Origin: Lophium mytilinum
Taxonomy: Eukaryota > Ascomycota > Dothideomycetes > Mytilinidiales > Mytilinidiaceae
NCBI GenBank assembly: GCA_010093605.1
Contig: MU004182.1
Coordinates: forward strand, 68,368 to 132,367
Direction: 5' to 3'
DNA length: 64,000 nt
Under the pieces are notes generated by a model, which had not been told where the DNA came from, did no database searches, and worked only from the letters and a program-made list of their open reading frames with translations. How positions within the stretch are numbered: position 1 is the first letter of the stretch; every line of letters starts with the position of its first letter. This document shows positions 34,350 to 44,879 of the stretch, in pieces. The position numbers and the translations under genes were made by a program.

Positions 34350-35794
34350 TTAATCTCCGAAATCAAATTCCCATGGCCCAAGGCTATGCCGCTCGCACTG
34401 TGTGGTGCACTTGCAGCGCGGAGGCCTACGATTCACCATCAGCACTACTGTTTCACGAGGGAAGAGGTATCAGACTTACATGTCCTCTAACGTGAGAGAC
34501 TGGATAGCGAGCAGATCGCTACTGATATCGCTGTATGTTCCGTTTCGCTGAGCCTTGAAGGTGGCGTTCCATTTCTCCTTTAGGCTCGTTTTGATGTATC
34601 CCTCTACGTAGACGAGGGGTATGTGTTCAACAGATGCCTTGGCGTAAGCCATGATCCAGTCGACTGTCACTTTATGACAGACGACTGGCGCGTCGGTATC
34701 TGAAGTATACCAGCCCCAAAGAGGGTTAGGGAAGAAACTCGAGCTTCTGAACCACGGACTGTTGCTGGGATTTTCCGGGGACGCGAACTTGATGCCAAGT
34801 TCCTTCAGATTGGGGAGATTTGTCTTGGACAGCACAGCCCGAGCTGATGTGTTGTGATTGAAGTATCCTGGGATCCCGCTCCAGGGCTGGACTTGCACCT
34901 CGAAGAATTGGATGTACTCTGACGTCTGGAAACACAGACTGATATGCGTCAGGACGCTAAACCGTGGCACGAGGTTCTTCAATCCAGGAATCACAAAAGC
35001 CATTGAGTTTTGCTGCGCGAAGCTCATTCGGCTCCCTTCCCAGGCTGTCTTGGTGGCTTCCTCAGATACTTGCTTGCTTACACGAAGCAAGGCGAGATTA
35101 GGGCCCTGCACCTCGTCCTTCCGTCTATAGTTCCATGGATACTCGTAGCCCTTTCCCAAGCTCACTAGGCCTTGCGGGCTTAGCTGCGGGTAGATATCGG
35201 TTCCCATAGCTTGCTCGTAGACGCAGAGGCGGAGCTCCTTTGGAAGATCCATTAGGCGGAAGCGCTGGCCATTGCTTGCCCACCACTGCTGCTGTCGGAT
35301 GTAGCCAAGCTCTCCAACAAACTCCTTCTTCTGGCACGGAAGCTCCTCAATCCACTGCATAAAGAGCATCCACTGGCCATCAATCTTAACCTGAAGATGA
35401 AGCGGACGCACAAACTTGGCTAGATTGATGCTATATCGCGGTACGCCGCCAGGCCGTTCGTTCCAGCGAATAAGAACGGTACGAGTGTGTTGACCGGGGT
35501 ACATTCGTTCTGTGATGGAGTGGTATGCTGCGTTTTCTCCGTCGCCTGGCGGATTAGCTAAGGGTACTGACACTGTGAGCGTATTCACTTACTCTTGCGA
35601 GGTTTTGGGAGCTGAGAAGCCTCTTCCTTGGTGGTTCTCCTCGCGTTGATGTGAGCTACGGAGCCTGGAAGGGATTCGACGCGCTGTTGTTTGAGAAAAC
35701 TCCTCGTGGCTAGTGAGATTTTGTGGATTTGCTTCTCCCGTTTTGAAGCTTGGTCGTCATCTGACTCCGCTGCGAAGGTCACTTTTGATGGCAT
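34350..35794 (-). CDS. Tandem family protein 3
   Basis: Intact three-exon member of the tandem family, 447 residues: exons 35593-35794, 34480-35545 and 34350-34425. It starts MPSKVTFAAESDDD. Family motifs appear in order: SLATRSFLKQQRVES, SDGENAAYHS right after intron 1, QQQWWASNGQRFRLMDLPKE, NLALLRVSKQVSEE, HIPLVYVEGYIKTS. Intron 2 (34426-34479, donor GTAAGT) leads to a 76-nt last exon encoding PPRCKCTTQCERH and ending FDFGD, the same length and pattern as in paralogue 2. The PPxCxCxxxC tail is therefore a conserved part of the family and could bind a metal, though only three or four Cys are available. Function unknown. Confidence 0.78.
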
Positions 35795-36559
35795 GGTGTG
35801 TAGTAAAGAGCTGGATTGCAGGAGAGATGTTTTGTCTACAGCGTGCGAGATCCTGGCGGCCTGGGATTTGGGGGCGCGTTGAGGAAGAGATGAAGAGCAA
35901 GAAAAAAGACAAGGTGCCTCATTCTTATATAGGTCTCCTCCTGTAGAGTTTAGTGAATACCTGATTCCTAGCAGAGTACCGCGTGTAGCCGTACTACCTA
36001 AATTACAAAACTGGAGCTTTATATGTAACGTCGAACTTCAATTAGGGAGGAGGGTCTCGAAGGAGGCGCCGAAACGCGACAAGGTAGTAGACGATGAAGA
36101 AGATGACTGGCTATGTACGATAAAGAACTGACTACGGCTCGTTGAACCTTGTATGATCTTAGAAGAAAGAGTTCAATTACTCCAGACCGATTGCTAGTCG
36201 CTTTTCTATAGACTGGCGAATATTCGCTTCCTCGTGTGCACGCTGTCGCTGCAGAGGAGAGCTTCCTTGCTCGTAAAAGAAATATAATACTATTACGATC
36301 CGATATACAGGCTTACCTTCTGACTAGAATGTAGCATTCTCGTAGATCCTGAAATATCCTTTTTTGGCATTGAGTCGGAGAACGTAGTTGAAACAAAAAA
36401 CGTACACCATGTACACTATAATCGCTAAAAGTCATCAAATTAGACCGTAAAAGACGACGGGAAAATGCCCTATACCCCCCATTTTCCTTGCGCCCATGCC
36501 GCCGGATATTTGTAGATGATGACCCGTGAAAACCAAAGAAATATCCACTCAACCCAGGT
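35795..36559. other. Intergenic
   Basis: Contains the promoter of the third tandem paralogue with a TATA-like box at 35921-35934, and the 3' flank of the rhodopsin-domain gene. No gene seen. Confidence 0.5.
35921..35934 (-). promoter_or_regulatory. TATA-like element of tandem family gene 3
   Basis: On the minus strand ACCTATATAAGAAT, about 127 bp upstream of the ATG at 35794. Confidence 0.4.
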
Positions 36560-37876
36560 TTACGCCCCCCACGCCTTCGAACTCGTCCCCAACCCCCTCT
36601 GCCGTTCAGCCTCCTGCGTCGTCCACTCGTTCCCCACAACCTGCGTACTTTGCACACTGACATCCTGGCTCTTGTAGATGCCCGGGTTGCCATTTCGTGT
36701 CGTCAGCTCGACTTGACTATCGCCGCCATCGCTAAGCCGCTCCATTCGATCCACGCCCTTTCCTCTCTGTGTGCGAGCATCGGTACGCGATGAGAGACCA
36801 GACTTCGATAACACGGAGTTGAAGACGCGAGTAACGGGGTTCGACGACTTCGGGTCAGAGGAGGTGGAGAGCTCGCCGGCCTTGCGGAGGAGAGGGCGGA
36901 GGGCTGGCAGACAGGCTACAATGATGGAGGTGGCCATTTCAGCCATGGACATGACGTCTAGGGTCGGTTAGATAAGTTGTTCCGAGGTCTTAGTTTGTCC
37001 TCTACTTACAAACCGAGTTGAATTCATTAGAATAGATGATCGTAGTAAATCGGGCCACATTGACGGCGATAGTGATGAGTCCGAGCCCGAAAGTAAATAT
37101 GAGACCGTAGAGTTGGGTTTTCTTGAGTTTGAGGTGTCTGAGAAGGGGGAACGGGAGCGCAAAGACTGACATTCACGATATGGTAAGCTGCGTGTTCCCG
37201 GGCACTCATGCATATCGATGTTACTTACTGAAAACGTCCGAGATGAAATTGAGGGCCCAGTCTAGGTGGAATAGAGGTAAGGAGTCAAAGGACGAACAAG
37301 CGCCTTCCTTCAAGGACCAGTTCGACGCTACGTTTGATCCACACCAGAACGTATCCGCAAAGCATGTGAGCACACAAGAGGCCGTGGTGAATCCGGTTAC
37401 GACCCAAAAAGCCTGTCGGAGTCTTGGCATCGTGTTGGGAAACAGCCTCGTGTATAACGCAAGTATCGAGAATTTCGGGAAGTAAATGGCTGTGTCGTAA
37501 AAATAGTTTCCAGCGAACGCGATCTATAATGGTTGGTGGTTAGCGAACATAGAGGCGAGTAAGGAAGAATTGCTTACCTTTGCTAGTTTAACGATCTTTT
37601 TCGGGTCTTCGACTTCGGCATCACCCATGCCACCAAGTTGATAGGTCATCGTGTCGGTAATAGCTAGGCCAAGAGCGAGTATCGAAGAAATCAAGAGAAA
37701 CGCATCCGACACTACTAAGCTCTTTTGCTGCTGGAGAAGCCGGACAACCAAGCGTGTGCCGACGAAAATAAAAGATATTACCAGCAGTGCCCATTCTGTC
37801 GCCTGGAACTTGATCAGAATTGAAGAGACGAAACAAAGGACCGGCTTACCATGACAGACGCCCCTGTAATCCCCAT
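36560..37876 (-). CDS. Fungal rhodopsin-domain (SAT4-type) integral membrane protein
   Basis: A 368-residue protein from five exons: 37850-37876, 37578-37808, 37229-37523, 37010-37165 and 36560-36957, all GT-AG. The order of membrane segments fits the fungal rhodopsin-like domain found in PTH11-related and SAT4 proteins: TEWALLVISFIFVGTRLVVR, SDAFLLISSILALGLAITD, FPKFSILALYTRLFP, FWVVTGFTTASCVLTCFADT, a Cys-containing loop (FWCGSNV, EGACSS), LDWALNFISDVFIFALPFP, LYGLIFTFGLGLITIAVNV, and EMATSIIVACLPALRPLLRK. The tail is hydrophilic and Ser/Thr rich. The first exon is only nine codons and the N-terminus could extend further upstream. The first intron is short (41 nt). Relatives are putative G-protein-coupled sensors; ligand unknown. 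Confidence 0.8.
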
Positions 37877-39882
37877 GGTGAACACAAAGCAAGGCAAAAA
37901 TGGACGATCGCGGGGGTGAAAGGAAGGGAAAGGTGAAATGGGTCTGCTGTTCAGGGTATATACTATGCATGCAAACCGTGGGCCCGGGAGCCTTATGGTC
38001 ATCCGGCTTTCGAGGTCTGGTATCCGCTAGATGATAGCGGGCCCCCACATCAAGGGATCACTAAGAGGAACGAGATTCGAAATGGAACCAAGCACGCTCA
38101 CCAATAGCATCCGTGTCACTCGGGAGCCAACACAGTCCGCGTCCGAAGGCAAAGGGTGGACCTGGAAGGATTCGATTTAACTTTCGGGGGTAAAGTTCGA
38201 GCAGGGCTAGAAGCCGCAGAAAACCCAAGTAGTGCATTAAACCCACTATAATGCGATCATCTCAGGGGTGTTCGCGGTGGATCCATGTTGACGCTCTATT
38301 GCGCGTGCTAAGTGACAGGAGCGCTGTCACCCCCACTTAGTATTCAATCCACGCAATTCTCCGCGTCCAAACAGTCCGACACTGAGTTGAAGCCGTAAAT
38401 ACAGCTCTGCGTATTTGGATTTTCACAAGATGCTCTTGCTGTCGAGCTGTTGACGCTAACAGGATTGTTCTGGATAGATTTTCTGCGGGGGGTCGGGGGG
38501 TGGCAGCTCTGCCCGATACCCGCTGTGCCACTGGCGGGTGGTGAATTGCCACATAACGGCGCCACGCGACCGTCGGAGTGTTGTTATCGACAACTAAAGG
38601 CTCTGCTCGGCGTTAGGACTCCATGTCAGGGATCGGGGAGCCATCCACAGCTGACGAGAGTGGCACAGTGGCTCTTCTTCGGCCTTCGAGCTTCGCAACT
38701 CATTTATCGTCCTCTTACACTGCTCTCCTCCCCCAATCAGGGAGAATAGAGGTCAGCTGGGCCGGCCTGCATATCTGGAAACCGGAAGCAGGCAAAGGTG
38801 GCCAGCATGTAGCGTGAGGCAAGGTGTACCTAGGCAAGTTTAGGGATGGAGTTCGAAGATGATACGATCCCCGCAGGGCCCCTGGATGGATGATGGACGC
38901 TGCATTCCCGGAGTGCCTGAAGCACAAACCCGGCTCTAGCTCCAACCTTATTCTAGCCACGCCTTTGACCTCTTCGACACTTGAACCACTGCCGCAGCTC
39001 CGATCCTCCAAACATCGCCATCGCCATCTCAGCCAATACCTTTGTATGCCATGGCCTCGATTGCATCAATTGCGCAACGGGGGCACTGGGCTCGGCGTTG
39101 AGAGACGGCTAGCAAACGGCAGAGCTTTAGCAGACTTCGCCCCGGCGTAGCCAAACCTTGCCGAGTCAGGCGCGAGCGAGCGGCAGGCTTTTCTTTGACC
39201 TTTGCCACGACCCGGAATTCTCACGATGCGACATTCTGTGATCTATCGAATCGCACGGGCGAAGCATTTGCCAAGAGTCCGAGGCTGCACGCACAGCACT
39301 CGAGAAGAGGCCATGAAGACTGCTCTCGTTTGCGGCGTAAGGAGATCATCAAGCCGCCTCAGATGACGAGCAAAAGCGTCAAGTCGAGGCGGGACTGACT
39401 CGAAGACTGATGGCCCCGAGCAATCCGGTCTTCAGGCTACGCGAAACTCTCGAGTCAACCAACGGCTCAGCAAGCCGCCATCTTTCGGGAGCCCGACGTG
39501 ACACCGACGATAATCCACCAGTCTTGAAAGAAGTTTCACCTCGCACAGAGGTTGCGACGGATTAGGATGATTCTCTAAATCTGTTTCCAACGCCTCAAAC
39601 TCCAGCATTTCATTTTCAGCTCGTCATCTTGTCCTATATGCAATGTCGCAGCTATTTTACTAGGTCTATGAACGAAACCGTCGAACCCACTTGCTGAGGA
39701 CTAATGATGCTACCGGGGTCAGCCACTTGCTCGTAGCCTGTTTCCGAAGCCATGGTACCTGGGCAGGTACCAACGCTTCGGAAACAGGCTTCCAGGTGAA
39801 TATTGGAAGTTAGGTGGGGAAGTATTGCGTAGTGCCAAACTACCACTAAAGCAAAAGTCCACTCCTGAAGCCCACCGACTCG
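37877..39882. other. Gene-poor stretch with a palindrome
   Basis: A small Cys-containing frame on the minus strand (38344-38565, ending DCLDAENCVD) has no signal peptide or ATG start and is not counted as a gene. A 56-bp palindrome lies at 39735-39790. Otherwise nothing recognisable. Confidence 0.45.
39735..39790. repeat. 56-bp near-perfect palindrome (potential hairpin)
   Basis: The left arm begins AGCCTGTTTCCGAAGC and the right arm ends GCTTCGGAAACAGGCT, exact reverse complements. After a 2-nt mismatch, TGGTACCTG and CAGGTACCA pair again around a GG centre. The outer stem is thus 16 bp and the inner stem 9 bp. Such a fold could form a cruciform in DNA or a tight hairpin in RNA. It lies in non-coding DNA downstream of the small Cys-rich frame at 39883-40110. 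Confidence 0.85.
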
Positions 39883-40110
39883 TCACGGATTCTCACTCCA
39901 TTCGTCGGCCGTCGGAAACTTCTGAAGGACCTGGTCTCCTATGACTCTGCTAGGACACTCTTTGATCCCCATGGCCTTGCAGCAATGAACTTGATCGAGA
40001 CAGCGAACGTCAATACGAACTACTGCGCTACGAAATGCAGCAGCACCAGGCCAATAGAACGAAAGGTCCAGCAGGGTGGCTATCATCTCTCTCGCGTTTG
40101 CTGTCTCCAT
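39883..40110 (-). CDS. Candidate small Cys-rich protein (possibly frameshifted)
   Basis: Not recognised. A 75-residue frame with a regular look: LLDLSFYWPGAAAF, RCLDQVHCCKAMG, KECPSRVIGDQVLQKFP, ending DEWSENP. The spaced Cys (C, CC, C) suggest disulfides in a secreted protein. A short hydrophobic, signal-peptide-like start (MLSILAIVSFFNG, ATG at 40162) lies immediately upstream but in a different frame, with no plausible intron between them. Either the gene is broken by a frameshift near 40110, or the upstream peptide is coincidental. It is listed because its composition differs from the neighbouring non-coding frames. Confidence 0.35.
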   Translation of the reverse strand: METANAREMIATLLDLSFYWPGAAAFRSAVVRIDVRCLDQVHCCKAMGIKECPSRVIGDQVLQKFPTADEWSENP

Positions 40111-40162
40111 CGACTAAGTCAATGCCATTAAAGAACGAGACTATCGCAAGGATAGATAGCAT

Positions 40163-40556
40163 ATCGGCATCACACTCTCAACAGTCTACAACTTCACGAA
40201 AATACTACCTAGACAGACATCTTACGGACGGGGTCACCCCAGCATGAGACCTTGAAGCACGAGATACGTGGGTACTACCAAAGGAGTTTCTATTTAGTGA
40301 CTGGACTCAGTCACTCTATCTTACCGAGCTCGCAATCTAGGAAATCAAAACACTAATCTGACAGTTGAGTACTTTTGTGGTGTTGCATTGCCAGTGTCCA
40401 TGTCGGCTCGTTACCAGCCTACTACGAGCCCAGCACATGGTAGACGCGCCTAGGACTTGGTGGAAGGTATTCACCGTTAGTTCTAGGCTCTCTCACTCCT
40501 TACCTTTTCATGGCGATCGCCGCAGGGACTACCGTGGTCGGGGCTTCTACGCAAGG
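40163..40556. other. Intergenic
   Basis: Spacer downstream of the acidic hypothetical gene. I see nothing in it. Confidence 0.45.
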
Positions 40557-41930
40557 TCAACGAATGACCCTCTCGCCATCGAAACCCTCCGCGATGCCCT
40601 CCATCTCGTGGTATGCCTTATCCAGCTGATCTGATCTGCCAAGTGTCAGAGACATTTCATTGGCAGCAAAGCTATCCTGGAAGACCGACAAACTACCCTG
40701 GAAGGTAGGGAAACTACTCTTCGAGCGCCAACCCTCACCTCCAGCAGAGTCGCGCTGGCCGCCCAGTCGCAGCGCCTGTCCATCTAAGCTCTCGCTGGCT
40801 GCAACTGCTGGAGGAGAAGTCGACGTCGATGCGGACGCGATACTTCGCTCAAGTCCCTTTGGCTCCTCTACTCCGCTAGCTAGGGTCTCTGTGAAGCCGG
40901 AATCTTCGAACGACTCATCTTGCATCTCTAGTTCGAGTTGGACGTACGGATCAAAGTCGTCCATAACAACTCCCTCGTCTTGCTGGTTGCGATGCCATTG
41001 CTGGAGGTCATTCTGATTACCAACCGGCAAGCTCTCCAGCGAAGCCTCGGTCGTTGATTGTAAACATTTGTCCGCATCGAGCAAGCTTTCATCACCATAA
41101 TCGCTATCCTCGTCCATATCGGTATCGTCGTCGTCGTCATCATCGTCGAACAGACCTCTAAGTCTCATTCGGGCATCGGTAATAGCATCAGGGAACTTCT
41201 CCTTGCCGGAGTAGAAGTCGTCGAAGCTTAGCGAGAGTCCACTGGTATCCACTAGTGTGAACTTGGGAGAGGCTGCATGTCTACCAGGTGTGTAGAACTC
41301 GTTCTCCCTAAGGTACTCTTGTTGGACGCGATAGCCACTCATCTCTCGGAGATCAGGCGGCTGGCTGAACGAAACCTTGCGCTTAGTCTTCTTGATCATG
41401 TCGCGCTTGGTCATAGCTTCCTCCCGGCGAACGCGCTTGTCTTGTTCGCCATTAAGATCTGGAGACTCTGACCTCGCACGCTTGCGTCGAGTGGGCAGGC
41501 TCTGGATAGGTCTCGCTACCCCGGTAGCGCTCTTGACTGCGACACGCTGGGAAGCAGCAAGCTTATCCGTCTCTCCCAGGATATCCAAACGTGCGTTCGC
41601 GAGTAGAAGACGCATACGATCGTAGCGACGACAAACTGTGCGGAAGTTTGCCCACGTCTGCTTCTCGGCGGGACTCAGGGGAAACTGCAAGATCATCTTC
41701 CAGCGTCCCGCATAGTTTTCGCGGTTCACCTTATCAAAGAGGACCGCCATGCGTATGACTTCCTCCTTTAAGTCTTCCACAGAGACTTCACAGTGTACAC
41801 AAAAGTCTTTTGTATCTTGGAGGAGCAGCGCGTCGTCCCCGACGTCAGTTCTGATATACTGACCGCATCCGACTCTAGCGCATCGAACGACACGCGTCGC
41901 TCGACCATGCAGTCGCGCTATAGTTGCCAT
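40557..41930 (-). CDS. Acidic hypothetical protein with N-terminal Cys pairs
   Basis: Unrecognised 457-residue single-exon gene starting MATIARLHGRATRVVRC. Two Cys pairs near the N-terminus (RCARVGCG and DFCVHCE) are spaced like a zinc ribbon or knuckle. A helical region with NFRTVCRRYDRMR follows, then basic clusters TRRKRARS and KKTKRKVSF that could act as nuclear localisation signals. The centre holds an acidic tract of eight consecutive Asp plus DMDEDSDYGDE, encoded by a GAT/GAC trinucleotide run near 41130-41150. The C-terminal third is Ser/Glu rich and probably disordered. The composition (zinc-binding head, basic patch, acidic tract) suits a nuclear, chromatin- or nucleic-acid-associated protein, but this is inference only. 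Confidence 0.72.
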   Translation of the reverse strand: MATIARLHGRATRVVRCARVGCGQYIRTDVGDDALLLQDTKDFCVHCEVSVEDLKEEVIRMAVLFDKVNRENYAGRWKMILQFPLSPAEKQTWANFRTVCRRYDRMRLLLANARLDILGETDKLAASQRVAVKSATGVARPIQSLPTRRKRARSESPDLNGEQDKRVRREEAMTKRDMIKKTKRKVSFSQPPDLREMSGYRVQQEYLRENEFYTPGRHAASPKFTLVDTSGLSLSFDDFYSGKEKFPDAITDARMRLRGLFDDDDDDDDTDMDEDSDYGDESLLDADKCLQSTTEASLESLPVGNQNDLQQWHRNQQDEGVVMDDFDPYVQLELEMQDESFEDSGFTETLASGVEEPKGLERSIASASTSTSPPAVAASESLDGQALRLGGQRDSAGGEGWRSKSSFPTFQGSLSVFQDSFAANEMSLTLGRSDQLDKAYHEMEGIAEGFDGERVIR

Positions 41931-43663
41931 GGCTACTTAGGGTGTAGTGAGTTGGTGTTGTCCTCGAGGATCTTACGCGATGAGGTGGTGGGCCTGGTAG
42001 GGTGGTGGTAGGAGGTGCTTGTTGTTGTTGGTGCCTGAGTCCTTGGTGTTTACAGGAAGATATTAAATAGAGCGCTCAATTCGGGGTCCAAAGCCTCGAC
42101 TCCTTCCATTCACCAGAGGAGCTCTTTTAGCCTCCTGCTTGCACTATCGATAAGACCTTCACGATCAAGCGGCTGCCGAGCCCCCTCAAGGTCTTGTCCC
42201 TTCACTGCCGTACCTACCTCCTCCTTCAATTCCTTCTGCACCTTCACTGAAACGGATCTTCGAACCCCGAATCTCTCCTTGGCTTCTCAATCTGATCCTT
42301 GCTCCCTTCTACCTCGTCTGTTTCCATCCGCTCCTCCGCATCCATTTCTCCAGCCTGAGAAACCGTTCCAACCCGGGCCCAGCCCATCCCGCCAATCTCG
42401 TCCACGTAAAGTGCTCATATCAGCAACAATGTACCTCCCACCGACCGGCCATTTCCTCCCCTCTGACCTCCTCGTCTCCCTCTGATCCCGCTAGATCCAG
42501 TACTCGATCTCCGGCGCCTGCCGGTAGTGATAGTTCACCTGCCCACGTCCGCGTTGAAGAAGCAGATTCATTGCAGCACCTCGCCCCTTGAACCTGCTTC
42601 GGAAGCGCGGAGACAGACTTATCAGTCTATGGCGTAATAGTCGGCTAGCCACGGTAAGATGGCGCTCGGCTCGAATATGGGGAGGCTTCGGCGGGGAATG
42701 GTCGCCCATGGCGGGGATGCGGCTGGTTGGGTTGGTACGAAGGACGTCGTGGGTCTTTGTAAGGAGATGGTCAGGGGATGACGAGTTCCAGTAGGGAAAT
42801 TGAGATCTCCTAGCTCTTGGTGGTCGCGGCCGTGTGGAGACATCTTGGAGGTTTCCGGTGAGCGGAGATGGAAGTGAAGGGAGGTGGTTGGATTTAAGTT
42901 TGCGCGATATCGAAATAAGAGGGTTGTTGCATCACGATGATAGGACGAATCAGAGTGTAGTGCGGTTTAGCCCTCTTCTATATTTGTTCCGTCGGCAATA
43001 GAATTATGGAAGCTAATAGGGCGATAGAGCGCTTGATTAGATCCACTATTACCAACCCTATCTTGTCGCAAGACATGAACAAAATAGAATACCATCTATA
43101 AGCAAGAAATTTAAGGATTCTATCTTATCTGCATCTAGAAATAATAAATAGAATATCTCAGGAGCAAATCGCCACCCCGGAGAGGTTTCGCTAGATCTAT
43201 CCGCAATTCTTCTTCACTGACCACTCCCAGCCTCATGCAACGTCTGACCACCGTCTCTTTACCAGGCCTTTGAGCCTCTCTCTGCGAACCAGGGCACCCT
43301 CCCAACCCAACTCACGAGGTAAATGCCTAGATCCGGCCTTAGCTTCATAAACGTTCTGGTCGATTACCAACTGAGCTGCTGGTCAATCAGTGGATGAGGT
43401 TTTAATCGTAATTGAAACGTCTAGGGAGGCTCCGGAGAAGTCACGCTCCATGGATCTCGAAAGGTTGCCATTTTAGTTACCTGAAAGTTATATGCACAGT
43501 GCAGCACTGCAACCCGCATCGTTGAAATCAACGAAAAGAAGATGATTTTGAAAGAAATGGTACAGACGCTTACGCGCAGCCATAGAAAGGAACCCCCTAG
43601 AGCCGTCAACCATCCCCATCCTCGAACCGCATACCCAAGTAGCCACGACTCTATCCCATCCCC
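41931..43663. other. Gene-poor stretch
   Basis: Pyrimidine-rich promoter-like sequence lies around 42100-42480. A 72-residue minus-strand frame at 42491-42709 (RSRFKGRGAAMN, ending PEIEYWI) is basic and might be a short gene, but nothing else supports it. The part from 42900 on is AT-richer with no open frame of note. Confidence 0.4.
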
Positions 43664-44879
43664 CTACCACGAAACCGCCATCCCCTGCGCCGCCTTCCCC
43701 ACCCCCTCCACCCTAAAATTCTCCACCTCCCCAATCTTCCCCCCACTCACAACATCAAACACCGTCACATGCGCCACATCGCCCGGCGCCAGCGCATACA
43801 CAAAGCTTCCAACCGCAACCAGATCAATATACCCCCCATTCCCATTCCCGCTCTCAAACACCCTCCCCAACCTCCCCTCCCTCGTCACCTCCACCAACCG
43901 ATTCACAAGCACATCCGTCACGAACCCGCTCCCCGACGCCTCCGACCACCCCGCCCAGCACGTCGCCATCTGGCCCTGGATCACCAGCTTCTCATCCCCA
44001 ACCACGCTCGTCACGCCCGCCGCCGACGTCGTCGTAATCACAGCCCCAAACGCCGCGTCCGCGATCAACACGTCGTTCGTCCCCGGGATCTTCGCGACGC
44101 CGAACAGCACCGCGGTGCCGGCCGGCGAGGAGCGCGTATCCTTCATCCCGACCTTTCCCTGCGCGAACGGGAACGAGGATACGTAGCCTGTCGTGTTCAG
44201 CGGCGGCGCGCCTTTCACGGTCGTCAGCAGCTGGCTGCCATCCGCGCTGAAGAAGGTCTGCGAGACGGTGGCGAGCGGGCCGGCGGGGGGCGTGGTCTGC
44301 GCGAGGTCGAACTCGCGGAGGGTGTCGAAGGGGGTGAGGCCCTTGGGAGAGTAGGTCCCGCAGGCGATGCCCGCGCGTGCGCCGGTGGTAGCGACGCAGA
44401 TGGTGTTGTGGTGGGGGTGGGCGGCGACGGAGATGGGGAAGTCGCCGAGGGTGGAGACGGGGGCGCCGATGGGGGTGAGGTGGGTGGGGTCGTGGGGGGA
44501 GATGGCGAAGGCGGAGAGGGTGGAGGAGCCGGGGTTGACGGCGAAGAGGAACTAGGGGGGTGTTAGGTGTGGTGAGGGAGGGGAGAGGGAGGGGGGTGTT
44601 TACGTTTCCGGAGACGGTGAGTGCGCCTTGCGAGAAGAGGGCGTCGGGGCCGGCGGTCGTGTTGCCGTTGGTGCCGCTGCCGCCAGCGCCGCCGGTGAGG
44701 GTGGTGGAGCCTGGGCTGAGAGTGCCGTCGTGGTTGATCTTCAGGGCGACTACGGCGTTTGAGGGCTCGTTTGAGATGAAGTAGATGGCTTTTGATTTGG
44801 ATGCTGGGCAGGAAGGTGCTGCATTGATGCAAGAGAGTAAGGTCGAGAAGACCGACAAGGTTACAATTGGTCGAATCAT
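43664..44879 (-). CDS. Secreted lactonase-like beta-propeller protein
   Basis: A 387-residue protein from exons 44604-44879 and 43664-44551 (52-nt GT-AG intron). It begins with a clear signal peptide MIRPIVTLSVFSTLLSCINA followed by APSCPAS. The repeating pattern of short beta strands (IYFISNEPSNAVVALKIN, FLFAVNPGSSTLSAFAI, VSVAAHPHHNTICVA-like segments, GTNDVLIADAAFGAV, GYIDLVAVGSFVYAL) fits the seven-bladed fold of the lactonase/6-phosphogluconolactonase-like family, which in fungi includes many extracellular members of unknown substrate. Codon usage is strongly GC-biased, making long reverse-strand shadow frames. Catalysis is not assured: I cannot identify the metal-binding residues by eye. 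Confidence 0.75.

Noticed and set aside
38344-38565. Small Cys-containing minus-strand frame ending DCLDAENCVD
   Set aside because: No ATG start, no signal peptide exon found upstream. Cys spacing alone is not enough.
42491-42843. Two overlapping basic minus-strand frames of about 72 residues
   Set aside because: No similarity, paralogue or splice partner recognised; kept only as a remark.
43769-44879. Long Arg/His/Pro-rich frames on both strands over the lactonase-like gene
   Set aside because: They are GC-codon-bias shadows of the secreted lactonase-like gene, with extreme composition and no motifs.
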